From Dyadobacter sp. CY261 (GTDB lineage: Bacteria > Bacteroidota > Bacteroidia > Cytophagales > Spirosomataceae), in the NCBI RefSeq assembly GCF_021440085.1, contig NZ_JAKCPW010000004.1, positions 434,001 through 498,000 on the forward strand: 64,000 nt of DNA, read 5' to 3'. Made by a program: the position numbers and the translations under genes. The notes under the pieces were generated by a model. The model did not search any database, was not told the DNA's origin, and saw nothing but the letters and a program-made list of their open reading frames with translations. Below, piece after piece: positions 35,133 through 44,934 of the stretch (positions within the stretch are counted from its first letter, which is position 1; each line of letters begins with the position of its first letter).

Positions 35133-36158
35133 ATGCGCCAGGATTATCTTTCCGGAGATAAAGAAACCCTTTCGAATACCGAAAAAGAGATCGAGCGCGC
35201 ATTGCGGCCCTTATCTTTCGACGATTTTACCGGGCAGGACAAGATTCTTGAAAACCTGAAAATCTTCGTGCAGGCCGCCCGCCAGCGCGGTGAGGCCCTC
35301 GACCATGTGCTCCTGCATGGACCTCCGGGGTTGGGCAAAACGACGCTTTCCAATATTATTGCCAACGAACTCGGTTCAGGGATTAAAATCACCTCCGGCC
35401 CCGTCCTCGACAAGCCCAGCGACCTTGCCGGCTTGCTTACCAATTTACAGGAACACGACGTCCTTTTTATAGATGAAATCCACCGGTTGAACCCGGTTGT
35501 AGAAGAATATCTGTATTCGGCGATGGAAGATTACAAGATCGACATCATGCTGGACAGCGGACCTAATGCGCGGAGCATCCAGATCGGCCTTAATCCTTTT
35601 ACGCTCATCGGCGCAACCACGCGTGCGGGCATGCTCACGTCGCCCTTGCGTGCGAGGTTCGGGATCAATGCAAGGCTGGAATATTACGATGCACAGCTGC
35701 TTACGTCGATTCTTAAACGTTCGGCTGCCATTCTCGGAACGCCGCTCGAAGAAGATGCTGCCTTCGAAATAGCCCGCCGCAGCCGCGGAACGCCGCGTAT
35801 TGCCAATAACCTGCTCCGCCGTACTCGCGATTTTGCCCAGGTAAAAGGCAATGGCCGCATTACGGTAGCTATTGCAGAAATGGCGTTGCAGGCATTGGAT
35901 GTCGATCAAAACGGCCTTGATGAAATGGATAACCGCATTTTGAACACCATAATTCACAAATTCAAAGGCGGGCCTGTGGGCTTATCCACCATTGCGACGG
36001 CTTGTGGGGAAGAAGCGGAAACGATAGAGGAGGTTTACGAACCATTCCTGATCCAGGAGGGTTATATGAAGCGGACTTCCCGCGGACGGGAAGTGACTGA
36101 GAAAGCATTCAAGCACCTTGGCATTTTGCCACGGCATCGTTCCGGCGAATTGTTCTGA
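35133..36158 (+). CDS. ruvB: Holliday-junction branch-migration helicase RuvB
   Basis: A 341-residue AAA+ ATPase with Walker [21 protein letters not shown], Walker [10 protein letters not shown], sensor [17 protein letters not shown] and the C-terminal winged helix with [20 protein letters not shown]. It drives branch migration with RuvA during recombination. Its length equals the family norm. ruvA and ruvC are not in the window. Confidence 0.96.
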   Translation: MRQDYLSGDKETLSNTEKEIERALRPLSFDDFTGQDKILENLKIFVQAARQRGEALDHVLLHGPPGLGKTTLSNIIANELGSGIKITSGPVLDKPSDLAGLLTNLQEHDVLFIDEIHRLNPVVEEYLYSAMEDYKIDIMLDSGPNARSIQIGLNPFTLIGATTRAGMLTSPLRARFGINARLEYYDAQLLTSILKRSAAILGTPLEEDAAFEIARRSRGTPRIANNLLRRTRDFAQVKGNGRITVAIAEMALQALDVDQNGLDEMDNRILNTIIHKFKGGPVGLSTIATACGEEAETIEEVYEPFLIQEGYMKRTSRGREVTEKAFKHLGILPRHRSGELF

Positions 36159-36213
36159 GCGTTAACTTTTTAAGAAGTTTTAGCAATCACATACAAGTTT
36201 AGATTAGAAATAG

Positions 36214-36221
36214 TAATTTTG
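36214..36221 (+). promoter_or_regulatory. -7 box of the Nudix gene
   Basis: TAATTTTG, an exact TAnnTTTG match, about 26 bases before the ATG at 36247. A TTTA sequence lies near the -33 position. Confidence 0.4.
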
Positions 36222-36246
36222 CGGTGAATTAGCGTAACCGCCTCCT

Positions 36247-36672
36247 ATGATTGAAGTACTGGTTTCCGAAAAGTTGGTAGTGAGAGTGCCCTGTGCTGTG
36301 ATTGAACATAATGGAAAAGTACTCGCCGGGCAGCGTAGCGCGGCATTGTCCTTCCCCCTTCAATGGGAATTTCCCGGTGGGAAACTCGAAAAAGGCGAAA
36401 CAGACGAGCAGGCATTATTCCGTGAAATCATGGAAGAACTCAATGTAGCCGTCCAAATCATTGATAAACTTCCGGAAACTTCCAAAGACCAGGGTTGGCG
36501 AGAGATCGTGCTGGTACCGTTTGTGTGCAAGGTCGACAGAATTGATTTTATTTTGACCGAGCACGAGCAAATTCTCTGGATGGACCCCGCCGACCTGCCT
36601 GCTCTCGATTGGACAGAGGCCGACCTGAACATAATCGGATATTACTACGATTACTTAGCGGCTAAACGTTAA
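36247..36672 (+). CDS. Nudix hydrolase, MutT-like
   Basis: A 141-residue Nudix protein; the box starts GGKLEKGETDEQALFREIME and continues ELNV, matching GX5EX7REUXEEXGU except that Asn replaces the glycine near the end. The N-terminal part (RVPCAVIEHNGKVLAGQRS) is that of MutT-type (deoxy)nucleoside triphosphate pyrophosphohydrolases, which clean the nucleotide pool. The product also lines up with 8-oxo-dGTP diphosphatases by length. Its last 18 bases overlap the convergent dihydroorotase gene. The exact substrate is unknown. Confidence 0.85.
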   Translation: MIEVLVSEKLVVRVPCAVIEHNGKVLAGQRSAALSFPLQWEFPGGKLEKGETDEQALFREIMEELNVAVQIIDKLPETSKDQGWREIVLVPFVCKVDRIDFILTEHEQILWMDPADLPALDWTEADLNIIGYYYDYLAAKR

Positions 36673-38016
36673 CCGCTTTCCTTTCACCGTTTCATCAAAT
36701 TGCCCATTCGCGTAAACAAGGTGTCCCGACACAAATGTGTGGGTAATGCGTGAATGAAATTCAGTGTCTTCAAACGGTGACCAGCCACATTTGGAGTAGA
36801 TATTTGAAGATTCTACCCGAGTCCTGGCATTCAAATCAACGAGGACCAAATCTGCCCAATAGCCTTCCCGAATGTAACCGCGATTTTCGATATCGAAGAG
36901 ATCCGCTACTGCGTGGCTCATTTTCTCTACGACGCGATCAATCGAGATCTTACCCGTTTTACTTAATTCCAACATTACATTTAAAGTGTGCTGAACGAGT
37001 GGTAACCCCGATGGTGCCTGCCAGTAATGTTGCGCCTTTTCTTCGATGGTGTGCGGCGCATGGTCAGTTGCAATAACGTCGATACGATTATCTAACACAG
37101 CTTGTAAAATTGCTTCCTTATGATGTGGCGCTTTGATGGACGGGTTGCATTTGATCTTGTTACCCAATGTCCGGTAATCTTCTGCATCGAACCACAGATG
37201 ATGAACGCACGCTTCGGCAGTAACGAGTTTCGGCTGGCCGTTTGCGAGCAGAATCTCACCATTGCTGCGGTTCCCTATTTCGAATAAATGCACTTCGTCG
37301 CCTGTGGAAATATGAAGAATGTGCAACCTCGTCCCGTGCTTATGGGCAAGTGAACTCGCAAAAGTGGACGATTTCAAACACGCTTCTTCATTTCTGATCA
37401 ATGCATGGATGTCATATGGCACATTATCACCGTATTTATCTTTAAAATAAGCCATTCGAGCTTTCACCGTAGGCTCATCCTCGCAATGCGTCGCGATAAT
37501 GCAGGGCGCGTTGGCGAAGAGTTTTTCCAGCACCTCAGGCGCATCGACGAGCATATTGCCTGTCGAAGAGCCCATGAATATCTTAATCCCGCAAACCTGC
37601 GTCGGATCGGTGCGCATTACCTCATTGTAATTGTCGTTCGAGGCACCCATAAAAAAAGAGTAGTTCGCGAGCGAAGTGTTAGCGCCGATCTGGTATTTGT
37701 CTTCGAGCAATTCCTGCGTCAACGTATTTGGTACAGTGTTGGGCATTTCCATAAAGGAAGTAACCCCTCCGGCAACGGCCGCTTTCGATTCTGTGTAGAT
37801 ATTTGCTTTGTGCGTAAGTCCAGGTTCCCTGAAATGCACCTGGTCGTCGATCACGCCTGGCATCAGGTAAAGCCCTTTCGCGTCGATCACGCGGTCGGCC
37901 GCTGTATGCTGCAAGTCCTTTCCGATTTTTTTAATGTGACCATTTTCAATTATTACGTCTAAATATTGAACCTGGTTTTCATTTACGACCTGTGCATTTA
38001 CGATCAACGTTGTCAT
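36655..38016 (-). CDS. pyrC: Dihydroorotase
   Basis: The start is set at MTTLIVNAQVVNENQ (ATG at 38016). The 453-residue amidohydrolase has the metal site DDQVHFREPGLTHK, later HCEDEP and HILHIST histidines, and the ATDHAPH motif of dihydroorotases. It closes carbamoyl aspartate to dihydroorotate in pyrimidine synthesis. The FREPGLTHK context is that of the larger class I-type dihydroorotases of Bacteroidota, and VINAKG-like DAKGLYLMPGVID is also typical. The 3' end overlaps the Nudix gene by 18 bases. Gene symbol by family. Confidence 0.9.
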   Translation of the reverse strand: MTTLIVNAQVVNENQVQYLDVIIENGHIKKIGKDLQHTAADRVIDAKGLYLMPGVIDDQVHFREPGLTHKANIYTESKAAVAGGVTSFMEMPNTVPNTLTQELLEDKYQIGANTSLANYSFFMGASNDNYNEVMRTDPTQVCGIKIFMGSSTGNMLVDAPEVLEKLFANAPCIIATHCEDEPTVKARMAYFKDKYGDNVPYDIHALIRNEEACLKSSTFASSLAHKHGTRLHILHISTGDEVHLFEIGNRSNGEILLANGQPKLVTAEACVHHLWFDAEDYRTLGNKIKCNPSIKAPHHKEAILQAVLDNRIDVIATDHAPHTIEEKAQHYWQAPSGLPLVQHTLNVMLELSKTGKISIDRVVEKMSHAVADLFDIENRGYIREGYWADLVLVDLNARTRVESSNIYSKCGWSPFEDTEFHSRITHTFVSGHLVYANGQFDETVKGKRLTFSR

Positions 38017-38040
38017 GGGCGGCGATTGGTGTTTGTCGTG

Positions 38041-38048
38041 CAAAGGTA
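38041..38048 (-). promoter_or_regulatory. -7 box of the dihydroorotase gene
   Basis: On the minus strand TACCTTTG fits TAnnTTTG exactly, 25 bases upstream of the ATG at 38016. The -33 element is weak. Confidence 0.4.
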
Positions 38049-38086
38049 TTCAGACAGCTTGAAATTCACCTTGAAAACTTGGAAAA

Positions 38087-38779
38087 ATGAACCTGAAACA
38101 ACTCGTCCGTGATTTCGCCGACCTACTTTTCCCCCGTTGCTGCGAAAGCTGTGATCAGACATTGCAAGGTAATGAAGCGACCATTTGCACGCTTTGCCGT
38201 ATCTCACTGCCGCGTGTCGGCATTGGCGGACTCAATAACGAAGCCTTGCAATTCAAATTTGTGAACCTGCCTGAAATCCTATCGACGCATTCATTTCTGC
38301 TTTTTACTAAGAGAAGTAAAGTTCAAAAGCTGTTGCACGCATTAAAATACAAAGGAAACAAGGATGTAGGTATTCTGCTCGGTTATATGTTCGGGCAGGA
38401 ACTGAGAGCCGCCGGACATTTACCAGATGCTGAGATTATCCTCAGCATTCCTTTACATAACAAAAAACGAAAACAGCGTGGCTACAATCAGAGTGATATG
38501 CTTGCCGAAGGTTTTTCCAAGGCAACCGGCATTCCTTGGTCAGGAACAATGCTGAAAAGGGTTCGCTACACCGCTACTCAGACAGGTAAGACCAAAATGG
38601 AAAGAAGGGAAAATGTCCAGGGTGTATTTTCCATCAGACAAGGCTTCTCGCCTAAAAGCGTGATCCTGATCGACGATGTGCTCACTACCGGGGCCACATT
38701 GGAAGAATGCGCGAGAACATTACTGGCAACCGGCTGCAGAGAATTTCATATCCTTACCATCGCTTTGGCGCAGCATTGA
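38087..38779 (+). CDS. comF: ComF-family amidophosphoribosyltransferase-like protein
   Basis: A 230-residue protein with an N-terminal zinc ribbon (Cys18, Cys19, Cys22, Cys34, Cys37) and a type I PRTase domain containing LSIPLHNKKRKQRGYNQSD and the PRPP-binding loop VILIDDVLTTGATLEE. ComF is needed for late steps of DNA uptake in naturally transformable bacteria, but the family is also widespread in species not known to be competent. It has a strong terminator and is divergent from dihydroorotase. Confidence 0.85.
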   Translation: MNLKQLVRDFADLLFPRCCESCDQTLQGNEATICTLCRISLPRVGIGGLNNEALQFKFVNLPEILSTHSFLLFTKRSKVQKLLHALKYKGNKDVGILLGYMFGQELRAAGHLPDAEIILSIPLHNKKRKQRGYNQSDMLAEGFSKATGIPWSGTMLKRVRYTATQTGKTKMERRENVQGVFSIRQGFSPKSVILIDDVLTTGATLEECARTLLATGCREFHILTIALAQH

Positions 38780-38784
38780 AAAAC

Positions 38785-38817
38785 AAAATGCCGCTATTCT
38801 AAGAACAGCGGCATTTT
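38785..38817. terminator. Bidirectional terminator between comF and gldJ
   Basis: An 11-bp perfect stem AAAATGCCGCT/AGCGGCATTTT with an 11-base loop, just after the comF stop and 20 bases beyond the convergent gldJ stop. Confidence 0.85.
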
Positions 38818-38836
38818 GAATGAATATCTTTAAGTC

Positions 38837-40102
38837 TTACTCTTTGTGAGTTCCAGTAGCGATCATCGCACAACGGAAACCTACCATTGCGGTAGCCGAG
38901 TCCTGATCCATGTAACGGCGGGTTCCTGGGGACAACCAGTAAGCCACGTCAGACCATGAACCACCTTTGTAAACTCTCAGCTTATCGTCAACCATCGAGT
39001 TGCTGTTTTTGGTATCATAGTTTTTGGCTTCATCCTGATAACCATCACGACGGAACGAGTTCAAATCGTTCACATCACTGTTGGAAAGCGGGCGGTACAC
39101 GTCATAAACCCATTCACTTACGTTACCAGCCATGTCGTAAAGACCATTGTCGTTAGCAGGATACGAGCGGATTTCCTGAGTAATGATCGCGCCATCATTG
39201 GATTTACCAGCAATACCTGCATAGTCACCAGGACCACGTTTGAAGTTGGCCAGCATTGTTCCCTGCTTACGTCCACGTGGGTTACGCATTGTAGAACCGT
39301 CCCAAGGATAAATTCTTGAATTGGCCTGGTTTTCGTCCGAATATTGCGTTCCGATCATCGCCATTGCTGCATATTCAAACTCAGCTTCTGTTGGTAGGCG
39401 ATATGGAGGCATTACATAGCCACTTTCGATTCTAAGCTGCGGAGCAGGTGCATCAGGTGCCGCAGCAACTGCTTCGCCTTCTGCTTTTTTCTTCTTACCA
39501 AACGAGAATCCTCTTTTCTTCTTCCCACCACCCGCGGCAGCTGCACCGGCCTTATTGTTAGCCAAGCTAACAGCAGCGGTACGCCAAGCGCAGTAGTCGT
39601 TAGCCTGCACCCATGAAACACCTACTACCGGATAAAGTCGGAAGCCCGGGTGACGGAGGTACATTGTTACGTATGAATCGTTGAATGACAATTCGTTAAA
39701 CCAAACGTTTGTATCTGGGAGCGCTTTGGCATAAAACTCTTCCGAGGAGTCTCTCTGAACCGCATTCAGGTATTCGAGGTAGTGAACATTCGCCACTTCC
39801 GTCTGATCCATATAAAAAGACTGGATACTGACGGTTCTTTTGGGGTTATCCCGGCGCGTCATCACATCCTCCTCTAGCGAACCCATCGTAAAACGGCCAC
39901 CCTCAATATACACAAGGTCGGGGCCGGCGGGCAAAGCTTTATATTGCTTTACTTCGAACCCGTCTTTACCGTTGTAAGCCAAGCCCGTTTTTGAGCTTGT
40001 TTTGCCAGGTTTCAAGCTGGTCGGCTTCTTTTTACTACAAGCAGTTGCCGCCAATAACACAATCAGAATCAACGCGATCGACCGGGTACCCATCTTTTGC
40101 AT
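38837..40102 (-). CDS. gldJ: Gliding motility lipoprotein GldJ
   Basis: A protein of about 421 residues with a lipoprotein signal (MGTRSIALILIVLLAATAC) and a formylglycine-generating-enzyme (sulfatase-modifying factor) domain. Blocks FYMDQTEVANVHYLEYL, LPDTNVWFNELSFNDSYV, RHPGFRLYPVVGVSWVQAND, NFKRGPGDYAGIAGKSNDGA and NGLYDMAGNVSEWVYDVYRP match GldJ rather than GldK. GldJ is part of the Bacteroidota gliding/type IX apparatus in the cell envelope and stabilises GldK. A low-complexity Lys/Ala insert (residues about 190-225) interrupts the domain. Three in-frame Met codons (40111, 40102, 40093) are possible starts; 40102 gives a good signal peptide. Confidence 0.88.
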   Translation of the reverse strand: MQKMGTRSIALILIVLLAATACSKKKPTSLKPGKTSSKTGLAYNGKDGFEVKQYKALPAGPDLVYIEGGRFTMGSLEEDVMTRRDNPKRTVSIQSFYMDQTEVANVHYLEYLNAVQRDSSEEFYAKALPDTNVWFNELSFNDSYVTMYLRHPGFRLYPVVGVSWVQANDYCAWRTAAVSLANNKAGAAAAGGGKKKRGFSFGKKKKAEGEAVAAAPDAPAPQLRIESGYVMPPYRLPTEAEFEYAAMAMIGTQYSDENQANSRIYPWDGSTMRNPRGRKQGTMLANFKRGPGDYAGIAGKSNDGAIITQEIRSYPANDNGLYDMAGNVSEWVYDVYRPLSNSDVNDLNSFRRDGYQDEAKNYDTKNSNSMVDDKLRVYKGGSWSDVAYWLSPGTRRYMDQDSATAMVGFRCAMIATGTHKE

Positions 40103-40160
40103 GCAAATCATTGCTTTAAAGTGACTTAAGTGTTTGGTATTTTATAGTATGCGAAACCGC

Positions 40161-40168
40161 AAATGTAT
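40161..40168 (-). promoter_or_regulatory. -7 box of gldJ
   Basis: TACATTTG on the minus strand matches TAnnTTTG exactly, about 59 bases before the gldJ start; the -33 region is only TTTTTAG. Confidence 0.45.
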
Positions 40169-40224
40169 GAAATCAATCGGTATTATTTCTAAAAATCAAT
40201 TATCAGGTACTTAATCCTATAAAG

Positions 40225-43200
40225 CTATTGGGTCATCTCCATAAGGATCTGGCGTGCCTGATCGATGCTTTTTACATTCTCACAAATCAGTATCAGCTTG
40301 CCCTTCTGATCTTTAAGCGAAATTTGTTTCGGATGTTTTTTAATGTAATCAATCACCTGCCCAAACTTGGCCGACTGAAAGAATTCGTCATTCTGCGAAG
40401 TAACGAAGTAGCCTTTCATCGTATTGCTCTTCAAAGTGAGTTTTTCAAATTGTAAAGCCTCTGCTTCCCAGCGTAATCGGACCGTTTTCAGCAAATCCTG
40501 CACTTCATGAGGCACCGGGCCGAAACGGTCGAGAATTTCCTTTTCAAATTTACTCAGTTCATCCTCTGTCGCAATATTATCGAGGCGGGTATATAACGAC
40601 AATCTTTCAGAAATATTTTTAACATAATCATCCGGGATCAGCGTAGCGAAATCGGTCTCGATCTGCGTGTCCGGCACCAGCTTTTTCGGCAGGCTGAATA
40701 CCCCTTCGAACAAGTCCTTGAATTCATTACTTTTCAGCTCCTGAACGGCCTCATCAAGCATTTTGTGATATAATTCATATCCCAGATCATTCACAAAACC
40801 ACTCTGCTCTGCACCCAGCAGGTTACCTGCCCCGCGAATGTCCAGATCCCGCATCGCCACTTTGAAGCCATCGCCTAGGTCCGAAAATTCTTCCAGGGTC
40901 TGTAAACGTTTACGGGAATCGCTCGCCAAAGTCGACACCGAAGGGGTTAGCAGATAGCAAAATGCCTTCCGATTCGAGCGCCCCACTCGCCCGCGCATCT
41001 GGTGCAGGTCCGAGAGCCCGAACATGTGCGCCGTGTTAATAATGATAGTATTCGCATTGGCAATATCGATCCCCGATTCGATGATATTGGTCGACACCAG
41101 TACGTCATACTCCCCTTCAATAAAGTTTAGCATTACTTTTTCGAGCTTATCACCGTCCATTTGCCCGTGCGCTACGCCTATACGCACATCGGGAACGAGA
41201 CGCAGGATGATATTAGCAATGGATTCGATGTCATTGACGCGGTTATGCACAAAAAATACCTGCCCACCCCGTTGTACTTCAAAACTGATCGCATCGCGGA
41301 TAAACTCCTCGCTGAATGTGTGTACTTCGGTGGTTACCGGCTGCCGGTTTGGCGGCGGCGTGGCAATTACCGAAAGGTCGCGCGCCCCCATGAGCGAGAA
41401 ATGCAAGGTTCTCGGAATGGGTGTTGCGGTAAGTGTCAGCACGTCCACATTCACACGCATTTCTTTCAACCGATCTTTGGCTTTCACACCAAACTTCTGC
41501 TCCTCATCGACAACGAGCAGCCCCAGGTCCTTAAATTTTACATCTTTATTCAAAATGCGGTGGGTGCCGATCAGAATATCGATCTTACCTTCCTCCGCCT
41601 CCCTCAGCGTTTCCTTGATCTCCTTGGTCGATTTAAAACGGTTTATGTAACCCACTTTCGCAGGGAAATCGGCGAGGCGGTCGCTGAAAGTCTTGAAATG
41701 CTGCATCGCCAAGATAGTCGTAGGAACGAGCACAGCCACCTGCTTGCTATCACAGACCGCCTTGAATGCCGCGCGGATCGCGATTTCGGTTTTACCAAAA
41801 CCCACATCCCCGCACACCAGCCTGTCCATTGGGTGCCCTTTTTCCATATCATCCTTCACATTAGCCGTAGCTGTCGCTTGGTCGGGCGTGTCTTCATATA
41901 TAAAGGACGATTCCAGCTCCACTTGCAGGTAATTGTCCTTCGAGAAAGGAAACCCTGGCGCTTGGCGACGTTTGGCGTACAATGCGATCAGCTCATGCGC
42001 AATGTCTTTCAGCTGCTTTTTAACCTTCGATTTTTTGGCTTCCCATTCGCCCGAACCTAACTTGCTCATCGCTGGCGGCGTGCCTTCTTTCCCAGTATAT
42101 TTGGCGATTTTGTGCAGGTTATGTACGCTCACATAAAGCAAATCATTGTCGCGGTAAATGAGCCGCACCGCCTCCTGCTCCTTGCCATTCACATCTTTCC
42201 GCTCCATACCGGCAAAGCGACCGATCCCATAATCGACGTGCGTCACAAAATCGCCTACCTGCAAGGATTTGAGCTCCTTCAAGGTCATTGCCTTGGATTT
42301 GCTGAATTTTTCTTTTAAACGGTATTTATGAAAACGGGCAAAAATCTGGTGATCGGTGTAGCAGGCCACTTTCAGGTTATCGTCTACAAAACCTTCACGC
42401 AATGAGATGTGCATTGGCCGGAATTTCACGAACGGATCGAGGTCTTCGAAGATTCTTTCCAGCCTGTCGAGCTGCTTGGGCTGCTCGGCGACGATGATAT
42501 TTACGTAACCTTTGGATTGATTTTCAGACAAATCATCCAAAAGCCTTTTGAAATCCTTATTAAATGAAGGCTGCGGTTTCGAAGAATAAGGCAGTTTCAT
42601 TTCGGTTTTGAAATACGATTTCTTCCCGAACTCAACCGTTTTGAACTTCTTAACCTGGTTGAGAAAACCGCGGCGCGTTTCAAAAAGCTCCTGCGGGTTC
42701 GAAACAATCTGCACGCCCCCGCCGGTTACTTCTTCCAGCGCTTTTTCGGCTCTTTCAAAACATTTTTCAATAACCTCCAAAGTCAGTTCAGCATCTTTAA
42801 ACCAGATCGCGGTCTCATCGGCAAAGAAGTTCAGGAACGACTCCCGCGTTTCATGCGATAGTTTTTGCTGGATATCGGGTACGATGTTAATCTGCCTCGC
42901 GCTCTCGATCGAAAGCTGCGTATCCGGATCGAATGAGCGGATACTTTCCACCTCATCCCCGAAAAGTTCGATACGGAACGGATGTTCATTGGCAAATGAA
43001 AACACATCCAGAATACCACCCCGAACTGAGAATTGCCCGGCTTCAAACACAAAATCAGTTATTTCAAAACCGTAACTGTTCAGAAATTCGGTGAGGAATG
43101 CGGGGTCAAGTTTCTCGCCGACTTTCACCGAAAAGGTATTCGCACGAAGCGAGCGCTTGTTGATTACTTTCTCGAACAATGCTTCGGGATAGGTCACAAT

Positions 43201-43572
43201 CTGAACAGGTGTGCTCCGACCTGCGCTGAGTTTGTTCAGGATTTCGCCACGCATCAGCACATTCGCATTATCCACTTCTTCATAATGGTAGGGCCGTTTA
43301 TAAGAAGTTGGATAAAAAAGTACCTCCGTGGATCCGAGCAAGTTCTGCAAGTCATTCTGAAAATAAGCTGCCTCTTCCCTGTCACTCAGAATGTACACTG
43401 CCGGCGATTTCCTTTTGTGCTGTAATGCGGCGGCAACAACGGCATCGAGGCTTCCTACCAGTCCCTTTACCTGCACATGTGCAGCGTCTGCATCTTTGGA
43501 GGTGATCTGCGTGCTCAGCACATCCAGGTAACTGTCGCCTCCATATAGCGTTAATAAGTCTTTAACTTCCAA
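40225..43572 (-). CDS. mfd: Transcription-repair coupling factor Mfd
   Basis: About 1115 residues from a TTG start at 43572, chosen because it gives LEVKDLLTLYGG, the usual start of Bacteroidota Mfd, whereas the ATG at 43650 adds 26 residues of poor context. The order is UvrB-like N-terminal part (FAGQF-like region and GGILDVFSF), RNA-polymerase interaction domain (GDFVTHVDYGIGRFAGME), then the RecG-like motor with Walker A GDVGFGKTEIAIRAAFKA, VDEEQKFG box, TATPIPRTLHF and the HMFGLSDLHQMRGRVGRS motif. It removes polymerases stalled at lesions and recruits UvrA. A plausible promoter lies at 43701-43730. Confidence 0.95.
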   Translation of the reverse strand: MEVKDLLTLYGGDSYLDVLSTQITSKDADAAHVQVKGLVGSLDAVVAAALQHKRKSPAVYILSDREEAAYFQNDLQNLLGSTEVLFYPTSYKRPYHYEEVDNANVLMRGEILNKLSAGRSTPVQIVTYPEALFEKVINKRSLRANTFSVKVGEKLDPAFLTEFLNSYGFEITDFVFEAGQFSVRGGILDVFSFANEHPFRIELFGDEVESIRSFDPDTQLSIESARQINIVPDIQQKLSHETRESFLNFFADETAIWFKDAELTLEVIEKCFERAEKALEEVTGGGVQIVSNPQELFETRRGFLNQVKKFKTVEFGKKSYFKTEMKLPYSSKPQPSFNKDFKRLLDDLSENQSKGYVNIIVAEQPKQLDRLERIFEDLDPFVKFRPMHISLREGFVDDNLKVACYTDHQIFARFHKYRLKEKFSKSKAMTLKELKSLQVGDFVTHVDYGIGRFAGMERKDVNGKEQEAVRLIYRDNDLLYVSVHNLHKIAKYTGKEGTPPAMSKLGSGEWEAKKSKVKKQLKDIAHELIALYAKRRQAPGFPFSKDNYLQVELESSFIYEDTPDQATATANVKDDMEKGHPMDRLVCGDVGFGKTEIAIRAAFKAVCDSKQVAVLVPTTILAMQHFKTFSDRLADFPAKVGYINRFKSTKEIKETLREAEEGKIDILIGTHRILNKDVKFKDLGLLVVDEEQKFGVKAKDRLKEMRVNVDVLTLTATPIPRTLHFSLMGARDLSVIATPPPNRQPVTTEVHTFSEEFIRDAISFEVQRGGQVFFVHNRVNDIESIANIILRLVPDVRIGVAHGQMDGDKLEKVMLNFIEGEYDVLVSTNIIESGIDIANANTIIINTAHMFGLSDLHQMRGRVGRSNRKAFCYLLTPSVSTLASDSRKRLQTLEEFSDLGDGFKVAMRDLDIRGAGNLLGAEQSGFVNDLGYELYHKMLDEAVQELKSNEFKDLFEGVFSLPKKLVPDTQIETDFATLIPDDYVKNISERLSLYTRLDNIATEDELSKFEKEILDRFGPVPHEVQDLLKTVRLRWEAEALQFEKLTLKSNTMKGYFVTSQNDEFFQSAKFGQVIDYIKKHPKQISLKDQKGKLILICENVKSIDQARQILMEMTQ

Positions 43573-43700
43573 TATATCAAATGCTGTGCGGCCCGGGCCG
43601 CAGTGAATGTAAACGCAAAAAGCCGTTTCAGGGAATTTCCCGACCGGCAAGAATTAATAACAACAGTCGTACCAATTTTGTTGCTGTCATGTAAGAGTTG

Positions 43701-43730
43701 CAAAAATAGCCTGAAATACCCCAGCTCAAA
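43701..43730 (-). promoter_or_regulatory. Promoter of mfd
   Basis: Minus-strand TTTG (43727-43730) and TATTTTTG (43701-43708) are separated by 18 bases and match the Bacteroidota -33/-7 consensus. The transcript would begin near 43694, giving a leader of about 120 bases before the TTG at 43572. Confidence 0.55.
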
Positions 43731-43777
43731 AATCCGGAATATCATTTTATTTTTACCTTTCATACTACCCCATTCTC

Positions 43778-44386
43778 ATGATCGACTGGCTCAATCAACC
43801 GGTTTCTCTCGCCGGCCTGCCCACGACAATACTCGAAATTTTTGGTTTTGTCACAGGTGCCATCTGCGTTTACCTCAATACCCGCCAGAATGTGCTCAGC
43901 TGGTTTTTCGGTATCATCAATGCGATGTTGTATGGGGCTGTGTTCTGGCAGGTAAGATTATATGCCGATATGGGTTTGCAGGGCTACTACTTTATCACAA
44001 GCATTTACGGCTGGTGGATGTGGAAATTTGGGGGACGAAATCATGACGGCGTGCGGGTTACATTCACGCCTGCCAAGCTTTACCCGATATTCGGACTAAT
44101 ATTTATCATCGTAACCCTCTCCTGGGGCTTCTTACTAGGCCGCTTCACCAATGCAAGCTTTACCTACGCAGACTCCGCACTGACCGTCGCCAGCCTGATC
44201 GGCCAATGGATGATGGCACGCAAATACCTCGAAAACTGGATCATCTGGATCGTCGCCGACGCGGCCTATGTGGTCATGTATTTTTACAAAGACCTGCATT
44301 TAACTGCGATTTTGTACGCAGTGTTCCTCGTGCTGGCGGTTATAGGATATGTTCAATGGCATAAGGATGTTCGAGGTCAGGGATAG
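43778..44386 (+). CDS. pnuC: Nicotinamide riboside/mononucleotide transporter PnuC
   Basis: A 202-residue, very hydrophobic protein with about seven membrane helices. The PnuC signature LEIFGFVTGAICVYLNTRQN with WFFGIINAMLYG, QGYYFITSIYGWWMWKF and the C-terminal WIVADAAYVVMYFYKDL helix are clear. It brings pyridine-nucleotide precursors across the inner membrane by facilitated diffusion. The length is typical (190-240). No NAD kinase-like neighbour or NAD riboswitch is visible upstream. Confidence 0.93.
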   Translation: MIDWLNQPVSLAGLPTTILEIFGFVTGAICVYLNTRQNVLSWFFGIINAMLYGAVFWQVRLYADMGLQGYYFITSIYGWWMWKFGGRNHDGVRVTFTPAKLYPIFGLIFIIVTLSWGFLLGRFTNASFTYADSALTVASLIGQWMMARKYLENWIIWIVADAAYVVMYFYKDLHLTAILYAVFLVLAVIGYVQWHKDVRGQG

Positions 44387-44480
44387 TGATTTGTTTATTA
44401 TCATTGATAATAAAGTACAGTCATGAGAGAACCTCTCAAATCCTGACAACACCTGACCATCACTGACTAATTGCCCCTTT

Positions 44481-44927
44481 TCAATCGACTGTATCGAACG
44501 GAATTTCCTGATCTTCGAGCAAAGTGCGGATGCGCGGAGAATCCTGGAAAATGATCTGCAGTTCCTTTTTTGCAACATCCTCCTCCTCTTCATCGAGCCA
44601 TTTCCAGTCTTCCGCAGTAGCATCAAAGAGGTCGATAATTGTCAGAATTTTATCGTCGGATTTCTCTTTGGAAAGCCACTCTGCCGATTTGTCAATGTAA
44701 ATAATGATTTTTTGCTCTTTGATCCATTCGAGGTCATTCAGCATTTCATCCAACGCATCGAGGTTTTTGCCAGAGTAATCTGGAAAATGCATTGCCGCGG
44801 CAATCGCTTCGTGAAAATCCTTGACGGAAGTCGCCTTGCTACCGTCGATATGGGCTATAAACGCGCCGAGGAATGCCTTACGCACATCGGATTCTTCCCG
44901 GGCCAACAGGAAGTGTGTGTTTTTCAT
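44481..44927 (-). CDS. Barstar-family ribonuclease inhibitor
   Basis: A 148-residue acidic protein with the barstar core FPDYSGKNLDALDEMLNDLE, where the Tyr-Ser-Gly-Lys-Asn-Leu-Asp-Ala pattern corresponds to the barnase-binding loop and helix of barstar. No barnase or other RNase gene is adjacent, so it may protect against a toxin encoded elsewhere or delivered by neighbours. Barstar proteins of this kind are frequent in Bacteroidota. The last 40 residues (EEEEDVAKKELQII) are extra relative to the 90-residue archetype. Confidence 0.85.
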   Translation of the reverse strand: MKNTHFLLAREESDVRKAFLGAFIAHIDGSKATSVKDFHEAIAAAMHFPDYSGKNLDALDEMLNDLEWIKEQKIIIYIDKSAEWLSKEKSDDKILTIIDLFDATAEDWKWLDEEEEDVAKKELQIIFQDSPRIRTLLEDQEIPFDTVD

Positions 44928-44934
44928 AATTTCG

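Noticed and set aside
41024-42060. Long plus-strand ORFs inside mfd
   Set aside because: Antisense to a highly conserved gene with clear motifs; composition is low-complexity and unlike real proteins.
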